From: Piscinibacter sp047600445
GTDB taxonomy: Bacteria; Pseudomonadota; Gammaproteobacteria; Burkholderiales; Burkholderiaceae_C
Direction: 5' to 3'
Assembly (NCBI RefSeq): GCF_047600445.1
Contig: NZ_JASGKT010000001.1
Span: 62,001-126,000, forward strand
DNA length: 64,000 nucleotides
This document shows positions 32,815-40,312 of this stretch, piece by piece. The notes beneath the pieces were generated by a model. It was not told where the DNA came from. It made no database searches and saw only the letters and a program-made list of their open reading frames with translations. The stretch's first letter is position 1, and each line of letters begins with the position of its first letter. Both the position numbers and the translations under genes were made by a program.

Positions 32815-35800
32815 ATGAACGCACCCCTGCCCGAGGCGGTCCGCAAGGCCCTGGAAAGCGCCTCGCTCGACGACAAGTACAGCCTGGCCCACGGCCGCGC
32901 CTTCATGAGCGGCGTGCAGGCGCTGGTGCGGCTGCCGATGCTGCAGCGCCAGCGCGACCTCGCCGCCGGGCTGAACACCGGCGGCTTCGTCAGCGGCTAC
33001 CGCGGCTCGCCGCTGGGCGGCTACGACCAGGCGCTGATGGCGGCGAAGAAGCACCTGGAGGCCAACCACATCGTCTTCCAGCCCGGCGTCAACGAGGAGC
33101 TGGGCGCCACCGCGGTGTGGGGCACGCAGCAGCTCGACCTCTACCCGCAATCGAAGAAGTACGACGGCGTGTTCGGCATCTGGTACGGCAAGGGCCCGGG
33201 CGTGGACCGCTGCTCCGACGTCTTCAAGCACGCCAACATGGCCGGCACCGCGAAGCACGGCGGCGTGATCGCGATCGCCGGCGACGACCACGTCGCCAAG
33301 AGCAGCACCGCGGCGCACCAGAGCGACCACATCTTCAAGGCCTGCGGGCTGCCGGTGTTCTTCCCGTCGAGCGTGCAGGACATCCTCGACATGGGCCTGC
33401 ACGCCTTCGCGATGAGCCGCTACGCCGGCGTCTGGGCCGGCATGAAGACCATCCAGGAGGTGGTGGAGTCGTCGGCCTCGGTGAGCGTCGACCCCGACCG
33501 CGTGAGGATCGTGCTGCCCGAGGATTTCACGATGCCGCCCGGCGGCGTGCACATCCGCTGGCCCGACGCGGCGCTGGAGCAGGAGGCGCGCCTGTTCGAC
33601 CACAAGTGGTACGCGGCGCTGGCCTACGTGCGCGCCAACCGGCTCAACCACAACGTGATCGAGGGGCCGAACGACCGCTTCGGCATCATCGCCAGCGGCA
33701 AGGCCTACAACGACACGCGCCAGGCGCTGGCCGACCTGGGCCTGGACGACGCGCGCTGCCGCCAGCTCGGCATCCGGCTGCACAAGGTCAACGTGGTGTG
33801 GCCGCTCGAAGCCACCATCACGCGCGAGTTCGCGCAAGGGCTGCAGGAGATCCTGGTCGTCGAGGAGAAGCGCCAGGTCATCGAATACCAGATCAAGGAA
33901 GAGCTGTACAACTGGCGCGCCGACGTGCGGCCCAACGTGCTGGGCAAGTTCGACGAGCCCGAGGGCGACCTCTCCGGCGGCGAATGGTCGATGCCCAACC
34001 CGAGCGACAACTGGCTGCTGCGCGCCAAGGCCGACCTGACGCCGGCGATCATCGCCAAGGCGATCGCCAAGCGGCTCAGGAAGCTCGGCTTCGCGCCGGC
34101 GGGCAGCGAGGTGGCGGCGCGCATGGACGCGCGGCTCGACGTGATCGCACAGCGCGAGCGGGCCATGGCCGCGCTGAAGATCGACACCGGCGATCGCGCG
34201 CCCTGGTTCTGCAGCGGCTGCCCGCACAACACCAGCACGCGCGTGCCGGAAGGCTCGCGCGCGATGGCCGGCATCGGCTGCCACTTCATGTCGGTGTGGA
34301 TGGACCGCAGCACCAGCACCTTCAGCCAGATGGGCGGCGAGGGCGTGGCCTGGGTCGGCCAGGCGCCGTTCACCAAGGACGCGCACGTGTTCGCCAACCT
34401 CGGCGACGGCACCTACTTCCACAGCGGCCTGCTGGCGATCCGCCAGTCCATCGCCGCCGGCGTCAACATCACCTACAAGATCCTCTACAACGACGCGGTC
34501 GCGATGACCGGCGGCCAGCAGGTGGGCGAGCGCCCCGAGGGCCACTCGGTGATGCAGATCCAGAAGAGCCTCGCCGCCGAGGGCGTCAAGAAGATCGTCA
34601 TCGTCAGCGACGAGCCGCAGAAGTACGACGGCCCGGACGTGAAGGGAAGGCTGGAGCCCGGCATCACGGTGCACCACCGCGACGAGCTGGATGCGATCCA
34701 GCGCCAGTTCCGCGAGATTCCCGGCACCACCGCGATCATCTACGACCAGACCTGCGCCACCGAGAAGCGCCGCCGCCGCAAGCGCGGCAAGCTGGCGACG
34801 CCGGCCAGGACGGTGGTGATCAACGAACTGGTGTGCGAAGGCTGCGGCGACTGCTCGGTGCAATCGAACTGCCTGAGCGTGGAGCCGGTCGAGACCGAGT
34901 TCGGCCGCAAGCGCCGCATCAACCAGAACACCTGCAACAAGGACTTCTCCTGCCTGAAGGGCTTCTGCCCGAGCTTCGTCACCGTCGAAGGCGGCGCCTT
35001 GAAGAAGGCGAAGAAGGAAATTCGCGGCGACCTGTCATCGCTGCCGCCGCTGCCCGAGCCGGCGCTGCCCGTCACCGAGCAGCCCTGGGGCATCGTGGTC
35101 GGCGGCGTCGGCGGCACCGGCGTCATCACCATCGGCCAGTTGCTCGGCGTGGCCGCGCACCTGGAAGGCCGCGGCGTCGTCACGCAGGACGCCGGCGGCC
35201 TGGCGCAAAAAGGCGGCGCCACCTGGAGCCACATCCAGATCGCCAACCGGCCCGAGGCGATCCACACCACCAAGGTCGACACCGCCAAGGCCGACCTCGT
35301 GATCGCCTGCGACGCCATCGTCGGCGCCAACAAGTACACGATGAGCGTGATGCGCGAGGGCCGCAGCTTCGTGGCGCTGAACACCCACGGCACGCCGACC
35401 GCCGCCTTCGTGCGCAACCCCGACTGGCAGTTCCCGGGCGGAAGCTGCGAGGCCGCGCTGGCCGCGGCGGTGGGCGCGCAGATGGTCGGCAGCTTCGACG
35501 CCGAGCAGGCCGCGGTGCAACTGGTGGGCGACTCGATCTTCACCAACCCGCTGCTGCTGGGCTATGCGTGGCAGAAGGGCCGCGTGCCGCTGAGCCACGC
35601 GGCACTGATGCGCGCCTTCGAGCTCAACGGCGTGCAGGTGCAGAACAACCAGGCCGCCTTCGAGTGGGGCCGGCGCTGTGCGCACGATCTCGCGGCGGTG
35701 CGCTCGCTGTTCGCGGCGGCGGCGGTGATCGAGTTCGTCAGGAAGCCCTCGCTCGACGAAGTGATTGCCAAGCGCGTCGACTTCCTCACCGGCTACCAGA

Positions 35801-36396
35801 ACGCGGCCTACGCGGCGCAGTACCGGGCCTTCGTCGACAAGGTGCGGCAGGCCGAATCCGGCCTCGGCGGCACGAAGCTCAGCGAGGCGGTGGCGCGCTA
35901 CCTATTCAAGCTGATGGCCTACAAGGACGAGTACGAAGTCGCGCGGCTGCACACCGACGCCGCCTTCACGAAGAAGCTGGCCGACATGTTCGACGGCGAC
36001 GTGAAGCTGGTGCACCACCTCGCGCCGCCGCTGCTGGCCAAGACCAACGCCCAGGGCGAGCCGCTCAAGCAGGCCTACGGGCCGTGGATGCGCTCGGCCT
36101 TCGGCGTGCTGGCGAAGTTGAAGGGCCTGCGCGGCACGGCCTTCGACCCCTTCGGCCGCAGCGAGGAGCGCCGCGCCGAGCGCGCGCTGATCGGCGAGTA
36201 CCGCGAGTGCATCGAGGAAGTGTTGCGCACGCTGTCGGCAGCCAATCTCGCGCTGGCCGTCGAGATCGCGCGCATCCCGGAAGAGATCCGCGGCTACGGC
36301 CACGTCAAGGCGCGCCATCTCGCGGCGGCGCGGGTCAAGTGGAGCGGGCTGATGGGGCAATGGCGCGACGGCGGCGAGGCCAGGCGCGCCGCTTGA
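32815..36396 (+). CDS. Indolepyruvate ferredoxin oxidoreductase (fused subunits)
   Basis: A 1193-residue enzyme joining the two subunits of archaeal IOR. The N-terminal part has the pyruvate-type domain (GFVSGYRGSPLGGYD). The middle holds the thiamine-diphosphate site (PWFCSGCPHNTST, then GDGTYFHSG) and a ferredoxin-like segment with CEGCGDCSVQSNC and CNKDFSC. The last third is the gamma/beta-type domain starting at VVGGVGGTGVITIGQLLG. It decarboxylates aryl- or branched-chain 2-oxo acids to acyl-CoA while reducing ferredoxin, used in amino-acid breakdown. AAGGAG sits 11 bases before the ATG. Full length for this fused class; regulation is probably by the divergent Lrp. Confidence 0.93.
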   Translation: MNAPLPEAVRKALESASLDDKYSLAHGRAFMSGVQALVRLPMLQRQRDLAAGLNTGGFVSGYRGSPLGGYDQALMAAKKHLEANHIVFQPGVNEELGATAVWGTQQLDLYPQSKKYDGVFGIWYGKGPGVDRCSDVFKHANMAGTAKHGGVIAIAGDDHVAKSSTAAHQSDHIFKACGLPVFFPSSVQDILDMGLHAFAMSRYAGVWAGMKTIQEVVESSASVSVDPDRVRIVLPEDFTMPPGGVHIRWPDAALEQEARLFDHKWYAALAYVRANRLNHNVIEGPNDRFGIIASGKAYNDTRQALADLGLDDARCRQLGIRLHKVNVVWPLEATITREFAQGLQEILVVEEKRQVIEYQIKEELYNWRADVRPNVLGKFDEPEGDLSGGEWSMPNPSDNWLLRAKADLTPAIIAKAIAKRLRKLGFAPAGSEVAARMDARLDVIAQRERAMAALKIDTGDRAPWFCSGCPHNTSTRVPEGSRAMAGIGCHFMSVWMDRSTSTFSQMGGEGVAWVGQAPFTKDAHVFANLGDGTYFHSGLLAIRQSIAAGVNITYKILYNDAVAMTGGQQVGERPEGHSVMQIQKSLAAEGVKKIVIVSDEPQKYDGPDVKGRLEPGITVHHRDELDAIQRQFREIPGTTAIIYDQTCATEKRRRRKRGKLATPARTVVINELVCEGCGDCSVQSNCLSVEPVETEFGRKRRINQNTCNKDFSCLKGFCPSFVTVEGGALKKAKKEIRGDLSSLPPLPEPALPVTEQPWGIVVGGVGGTGVITIGQLLGVAAHLEGRGVVTQDAGGLAQKGGATWSHIQIANRPEAIHTTKVDTAKADLVIACDAIVGANKYTMSVMREGRSFVALNTHGTPTAAFVRNPDWQFPGGSCEAALAAAVGAQMVGSFDAEQAAVQLVGDSIFTNPLLLGYAWQKGRVPLSHAALMRAFELNGVQVQNNQAAFEWGRRCAHDLAAVRSLFAAAAVIEFVRKPSLDEVIAKRVDFLTGYQNAAYAAQYRAFVDKVRQAESGLGGTKLSEAVARYLFKLMAYKDEYEVARLHTDAAFTKKLADMFDGDVKLVHHLAPPLLAKTNAQGEPLKQAYGPWMRSAFGVLAKLKGLRGTAFDPFGRSEERRAERALIGEYRECIEEVLRTLSAANLALAVEIARIPEEIRGYGHVKARHLAAARVKWSGLMGQWRDGGEARRAA

Positions 36397-36473
36397 CTGT
36401 TGACATCGGCGCGGCGCGGGCGCCCCGGACGGCCCTTTTGCCGCCTCGAGGACCCGCCAGTCCATTTGAACGC

Positions 36474-36491
36474 TCACGTCAAGCGACGTGA
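36474..36491. promoter_or_regulatory. Perfect palindrome upstream of the b561/YceI genes
   Basis: TCACGTC-AAGC-GACGTGA is a perfect 7-bp inverted repeat with a 4-bp spacer. It lies 62 bases before the cytochrome b561 ATG, in the 156-base gap after the oxidoreductase gene, where a promoter is expected. Three TGAACG/TGAAACG-like words flank or overlap it (near 36466, 36489 and 36499). No regulator gene is adjacent. Confidence 0.4.
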
Positions 36492-36552
36492 AACGCGATT
36501 GAACGGTCGCGGCTAAAGTCCCGGGCATCGGTTCACGCCATGCCCGACGACC

Positions 36553-37092
36553 ATGCCCGACACCTCCACCCGCTACACCCTGCCCGCCATCGCGCTGCAC
36601 TGGCTGCTCGCGCTGGCGCTGATCGGCGCCTTCTGCATGGGCCTCTACATGAGCGGCCTGCCGATGTCGCCGCAGCGCCTGAAGCTCTACAACTGGCACA
36701 AGTGGGCCGGCATCTGCATCCTGACGCTGTCGGCGCTGCGCCTGCTGTGGCGGCTCACGCACCGCCCGCCGCCCGACGTGCCCATGCCCGCGTGGCAGCG
36801 CCGCGCCTCGCACGCCACCCACATGCTGCTGTACCTGCTGTTCTTCGCCGTGCCGCTGGCCGGCTGGGCCTACAGTTCGGCGGCGGGCTTTCCGGTGGTG
36901 CTGTTCGGCGTGCTGCCGCTGCCGGATTTTGTTTCACCCGACAAGGAACTCGCAGAGGCCATCAAGCCTCTGCACAAGATCCTCGCCTTCACGATGGCCG
37001 TGCTGGTGCTGGGGCACGTCGGCGCGGCGCTCAAGCACCACTTCGTCGACCGCGATGGCCTGCTGAACCGCATGCGCCCCGGCCGCGCCTGA
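36553..37092 (+). CDS. Cytochrome b561
   Basis: A 179-residue membrane protein with four helices and the His pairs expected for two b haems: IALHWLLAL, YNWHKWAG, SHATHMLLY and ALHKILAF, with a final GHVGAALKHH. Bacterial b561 proteins of this kind move electrons from quinol or superoxide to or from periplasmic partners. The YceI genes immediately downstream are its usual neighbours (as E. coli yceJ-yceI); YceI proteins bind isoprenoid lipids such as ubiquinone. The start at 36553 was favoured over an ATG four codons earlier. The gap to the next gene is 25 bases. Confidence 0.92.
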   Translation: MPDTSTRYTLPAIALHWLLALALIGAFCMGLYMSGLPMSPQRLKLYNWHKWAGICILTLSALRLLWRLTHRPPPDVPMPAWQRRASHATHMLLYLLFFAVPLAGWAYSSAAGFPVVLFGVLPLPDFVSPDKELAEAIKPLHKILAFTMAVLVLGHVGAALKHHFVDRDGLLNRMRPGRA

Positions 37093-37117
37093 ACACCGAC
37101 AAGAAAGAAGCCACACC

Positions 37118-37684
37118 ATGAGAACCCTCCTCGCCACCGGCACGCTCGCGCTGGCCGCCGTCTTCATCGCCGCGCCGGCCGGCGCGCAGCAGCTCGTCGG
37201 CGCGGGCAGCGAGATCGCCTTCACCAGCAAGCAGATGGGCGTGCCGGTGGACGGCAAGTTCCGCAAGTTCGACGCCAAGGTGGCGTTCGATCCCAAGAAG
37301 CCCGAGGCCGCGGCGATCGCCTTCACCGTCGACCTGGCCAGCGCGTCGCTGGGCTCGGCCGAGACGGAGGCCGAGATCGTCAAGCCCGACTGGTTCGATA
37401 CGAAGAAATTCCCGCAGGCCACCTTCAAGAGCACCGCCGCCAAGGCCACCGGCCCCGGCAGGTACGAGGTGGCCGGCACGCTGACGATCAAGGGCACGGC
37501 GCAGAACGTCGTCGTGCCGGTGACGCTGGCGCAGTCCGGCGCCAACACCACCGCGACCGGCAGCTTCGTTCTCAAGCGCCTGGCCTTCCGCATCGGCGAC
37601 GGCGACTGGAAGGACACCTCGATGGTCGCCGACGACGTGCAGGTGCGCTTCAAGCTCGCGCTGACGGGCGTCGGCCCGATCTGA
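37118..37684 (+). CDS. YceI family periplasmic protein, first copy
   Basis: A 188-residue exported lipocalin-like protein with a signal peptide (LALAAVFIAAPAGAQ). YceI features are SEIAFTSKQMGVPVDGKFRK at the start, PDWFDTKKFPQATFKST and VAGTLTIKGTAQNVVVPV. Members bind polyisoprenoids in a beta-barrel pocket. This copy is the more divergent of the two, with the TSKQMGVPV variant in place of the usual HxHxG-type motif; two YceI copies after b561 are common in Burkholderiales. It is 39 bases before the second copy. Confidence 0.9.
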   Translation: MRTLLATGTLALAAVFIAAPAGAQQLVGAGSEIAFTSKQMGVPVDGKFRKFDAKVAFDPKKPEAAAIAFTVDLASASLGSAETEAEIVKPDWFDTKKFPQATFKSTAAKATGPGRYEVAGTLTIKGTAQNVVVPVTLAQSGANTTATGSFVLKRLAFRIGDGDWKDTSMVADDVQVRFKLALTGVGPI

Positions 37685-37723
37685 CCGATTTCCCAACCAC
37701 CCTACCCAGGAGAACACCCGCTC

Positions 37724-38290
37724 ATGACCAAGACCCTGCTCGCCACGGCCCTGCTGGCCGCCGCCGGCCTCGCCCAAGCGCAGAGCGCGACCTACCACGT
37801 CGAGCCGACGCACACCTTCGTCTACTTCGAGGCCAAGCACGCCGGCACCTCGACGCTGCGCGGCCGCTTCGAGAAGAAGGACGGCAGCGTGCAGATCGAC
37901 CGCGCCGCCAAGACCGGCAAGGCCGAGATCACCATCGACCTGAGCTCGGTCAGCACCGGCGTCGGCCCGCTCGACGGCCACCTGAAGGGCAAGGACTTCT
38001 TCGACGTCGCCAGCCACCCGAGCGCGAAGTTCGTCGGCGACAAGTTCGTCTTCGACGGCGACAAGGTCAGCGAGGTGTCGGGCACGCTGACGCTGGCGGG
38101 CAAGAGCAACCCGGTGACGCTCAAGGCCACCGGCTTCAACTGCTTCCAGAGCCCGATGCTCAAGCGCGAGGTGTGCGGCGGCGACTTCGAGACCACGCTG
38201 GTGCGCAGCCAGTACGGGCTCGTCTACGGCCTGCCGGGTATTCCCGACAACATCCGCCTGCTGATCCAGATCGAGGCGATCAAGCAATAA
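37724..38290 (+). CDS. YceI family periplasmic protein, second copy
   Basis: A 188-residue protein with a short signal peptide (LATALLAAAGLAQAQ). It opens with YHVEPTHTFVYFEAKHAGTS, then has KDFFDVASHPSAKFVGDKF and VSGTLTLAGKSNPVTLKATG, the canonical YceI blocks. Two Cys residues (FNCFQSPMLKREVCGG) could form a disulphide, as in many periplasmic members. AGGAG precedes the ATG. It closes the b561-yceI-yceI unit; the palindrome at 38329-38347 lies downstream. Confidence 0.92.
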   Translation: MTKTLLATALLAAAGLAQAQSATYHVEPTHTFVYFEAKHAGTSTLRGRFEKKDGSVQIDRAAKTGKAEITIDLSSVSTGVGPLDGHLKGKDFFDVASHPSAKFVGDKFVFDGDKVSEVSGTLTLAGKSNPVTLKATGFNCFQSPMLKREVCGGDFETTLVRSQYGLVYGLPGIPDNIRLLIQIEAIKQ

Positions 38291-38328
38291 GAGTCGGCGA
38301 GGCATCCCGCGCGGCGCGGGCGCAGCGG

Positions 38329-38347
38329 CTGTTCATATCTTGAACAG
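38329..38347. promoter_or_regulatory. Perfect palindrome between yceI and the TRAP operon
   Basis: CTGTTCA-TATCT-TGAACAG, a perfect 7-bp inverted repeat with a 5-bp spacer, 97 bases before the dctP ATG. It lacks a T-run, so it is a poor terminator and a better operator candidate for the TRAP genes. The remaining part of this 153-base gap shows no gene. Confidence 0.4.
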
Positions 38348-38443
38348 CAGTTCGAAGGGTTTTACCCACTTGATGCGGCGGTGGCCGGACGAGAGAGTCA
38401 GGGCTCGTTCTTCCACAGCCGCACCAACAACGGAGACCCCTCG

Positions 38444-39556
38444 ATGAGCAAGCCCACGCCCGCCCCGCGCCGCCGCTTCCTGAAGTCCGCCGCCACCACC
38501 ACGGTGGCCGCCGGCGCGATGGCCGCGCCGATGGTGTCCAACGCGCAGACCACCACGCTGCGCTTCCAGAGCACCTGGCCCGCCAAGGACATCTTCCACG
38601 AGTACGCCAACGACTTCGCCAAGAAGGTCAACGACATGGCGGGCAACCGCCTGAAGATCGAGGTGCTGCCCGCCGGCGCGGTGGTGCCGGCCTTCCAGTT
38701 GCTCGAGGCGGTGGCCAAGGGCACGCTCGACGGCGGACACGGCGTGGTGGCCTACCACTACGGCAAGAACTCGGCGCTGGCGCTGTGGGGCTCGGGCCCG
38801 GCCTTCGGCATGGACCCGAACATGGTGCTCGCCTGGCACTACTACGGCGGCGGCGAGGCGTTGCTCGTCGAGATCTACAAGGCGCTCGGCCTGGACGTGA
38901 AGTCCTTCCTCTACGGCCCGATGCCGACCCAGCCGCTGGGCTGGTTCAAGAAGCCGATCGCTCGCGTCGAGGACATCAAGGGGCTGAAGTACCGCACCGT
39001 CGGCCTGGCGGTCGACGTGTTCACCGAGCTGGGCGCGGCGGTCAACCCGCTGCCCGGCGGCGAGATCGTGCCGGCGCTGGACCGCGGCCTGATCGACGCG
39101 GCCGAGTTCAACAACGCCAGCTCCGACCGTGTGCTCGGCTTCCCCGACGTGGCCAAGAACTGCATGCTGCAGAGCTTCCACCAGTCGGGCGAGCAGTTCG
39201 AGATCCTGTTCAACGGCCCGAAGTACAACGGCCTGCCGGCCGAGCTGAAGAAGGCGATCGACGTCGCCGTCGAGGCCTCGAGCGCCGACATGAGCTGGAA
39301 GGCCATCGAGCGCAACTCGCGCGACTACCAGGAGATGAAGAAGGCCGGCGTCAGCTTCTACAAGACGCCCGACGCGATCCTGCGCGCGCAGCTCGACGCC
39401 TGGGACAAGGTGGTCGCCAAGAAGTCGGGTGAGAACCCCACGTTCAAGAAGGTGCTCGACTCGCAGCGCGCCTACGCGCAGCGCGTGATCCCGTGGCAGA
39501 ACGACTACATGGTCGACTACAAGATGGCCTACAACCACTACTTCGGCAAGAAGTAA
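38444..39556 (+). CDS. TRAP transporter solute-binding protein (TakP-like)
   Basis: A 370-residue periplasmic protein with a Tat-type signal (RRRFLKSAATTTVAAGAMAAP). It matches the TakP/lactate-binding branch of TRAP binding proteins: LRFQSTWPAKDIFHEYANDF, GPAFGMDPNMVLAWHYYGGG, the Arg-containing KGLKYRTVGLAVDVF that fixes the carboxylate, and VPALDRGLIDAAEFNNASSD. Such proteins bind 2-oxo acids or related hydroxy acids, often as metal complexes. It is followed by dctQ and dctM after a strong hairpin. GGAGACCCCTCG lies before the ATG. Confidence 0.88.
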   Translation: MSKPTPAPRRRFLKSAATTTVAAGAMAAPMVSNAQTTTLRFQSTWPAKDIFHEYANDFAKKVNDMAGNRLKIEVLPAGAVVPAFQLLEAVAKGTLDGGHGVVAYHYGKNSALALWGSGPAFGMDPNMVLAWHYYGGGEALLVEIYKALGLDVKSFLYGPMPTQPLGWFKKPIARVEDIKGLKYRTVGLAVDVFTELGAAVNPLPGGEIVPALDRGLIDAAEFNNASSDRVLGFPDVAKNCMLQSFHQSGEQFEILFNGPKYNGLPAELKKAIDVAVEASSADMSWKAIERNSRDYQEMKKAGVSFYKTPDAILRAQLDAWDKVVAKKSGENPTFKKVLDSQRAYAQRVIPWQNDYMVDYKMAYNHYFGKK

Positions 39557-39589
39557 GGCCGCCGCAACGGCAGCACGCCGCCCCACCAC

Positions 39590-39620
39590 GGCCATCCGTC
39601 GACCGGATGGCCGATTTCTT
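39590..39620 (+). terminator. Hairpin between dctP and dctQ (partial terminator)
   Basis: GGCCATCCG-TCGAC-CGGATGGCC, a perfect 9-bp stem, followed by GATTTCTT. It is 30 bases after the dctP stop and ends about 30 bases before dctQ. Such a hairpin may stop part of the transcripts or protect the dctP 3' end, giving more binding protein than membrane subunits. Confidence 0.6.
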
Positions 39621-39649
39621 GTCTGCGCGGGCCTCGCGGCCCACCTCCG

Positions 39650-40312
39650 ATGAACGTCCAATCGCTCCTGCATACCGCGGACCGCATCAGCACCTGGGTC
39701 GGCAAGGCCGCCTCGTGGCTGATCGTCGCGCTCACGGTGGTGGTCTGCGCCGAGGTGTTCAAGCGCTACGCGCTGAACGCCCCGACGGCGTGGATCTTCG
39801 ACGTCAACAACATGATGTACGGCTCGCTGTTCATGCTGTGCGGCGCCTACGCGCTGGCGCACGACGGCCACGTGCGCGGCGACTTCCTGTACGGCAGCTT
39901 CAAGCCGCGCACGCAGGCCGCGCTCGACCTCGTGCTGTACGGCGTCTTCTTCCTGCCCGGCGTGCTGGCGCTGACGATCTCCGGCTGGGACTACTTCGGC
40001 GACTCGCTGCGCATCCACGAGCAGACCTTCAACGCGACGCCGCTGCCGGTGTACCCGTTCAAGTTCGTGATCCCGGTGGCCGGCGCGATCCTGCTGATGC
40101 AGGGCATCGCCGAGATGATCCGCTGCGTGGCCTGCCTGAAGACCGGCCAGTGGACCGAGCGGCTGAAGGACGCCGAGGAGATCGACGTCGTCGAGCAGCA
40201 GCTCGCCAAGAGCGAGTACGTCGACGACGAGGCGCGCCGCGCGGCGATCGAGAGCGCGAAGCACATCGAGGAAATGGCGGCGCAGCAGCGCATCAGCGGA
40301 GCGAAGTCATGA
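39650..40312 (+). CDS. TRAP transporter small membrane subunit (DctQ)
   Basis: A 220-residue protein with four membrane helices in the DctQ pattern: ASWLIVALTVVVCAEVFKRY, IFDVNNMMYGSLFMLCGAYALAHDGHVRGDFLYG in the second and third parts (the HVRxD motif is family specific), and VIPVAGAILLMQGIAEMIR. The C-terminal 40 residues are charged and cytoplasmic. It joins DctM to form the sodium-driven carrier. The stop overlaps the dctM start by ATGA. Confidence 0.9.
   Translation: MNVQSLLHTADRISTWVGKAASWLIVALTVVVCAEVFKRYALNAPTAWIFDVNNMMYGSLFMLCGAYALAHDGHVRGDFLYGSFKPRTQAALDLVLYGVFFLPGVLALTISGWDYFGDSLRIHEQTFNATPLPVYPFKFVIPVAGAILLMQGIAEMIRCVACLKTGQWTERLKDAEEIDVVEQQLAKSEYVDDEARRAAIESAKHIEEMAAQQRISGAKS

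Noticed and set aside
38329..38347. Palindrome as a terminator of the yceI genes
   Set aside because: AT-rich stem of seven pairs with no T-run after it; an operator is the better explanation.
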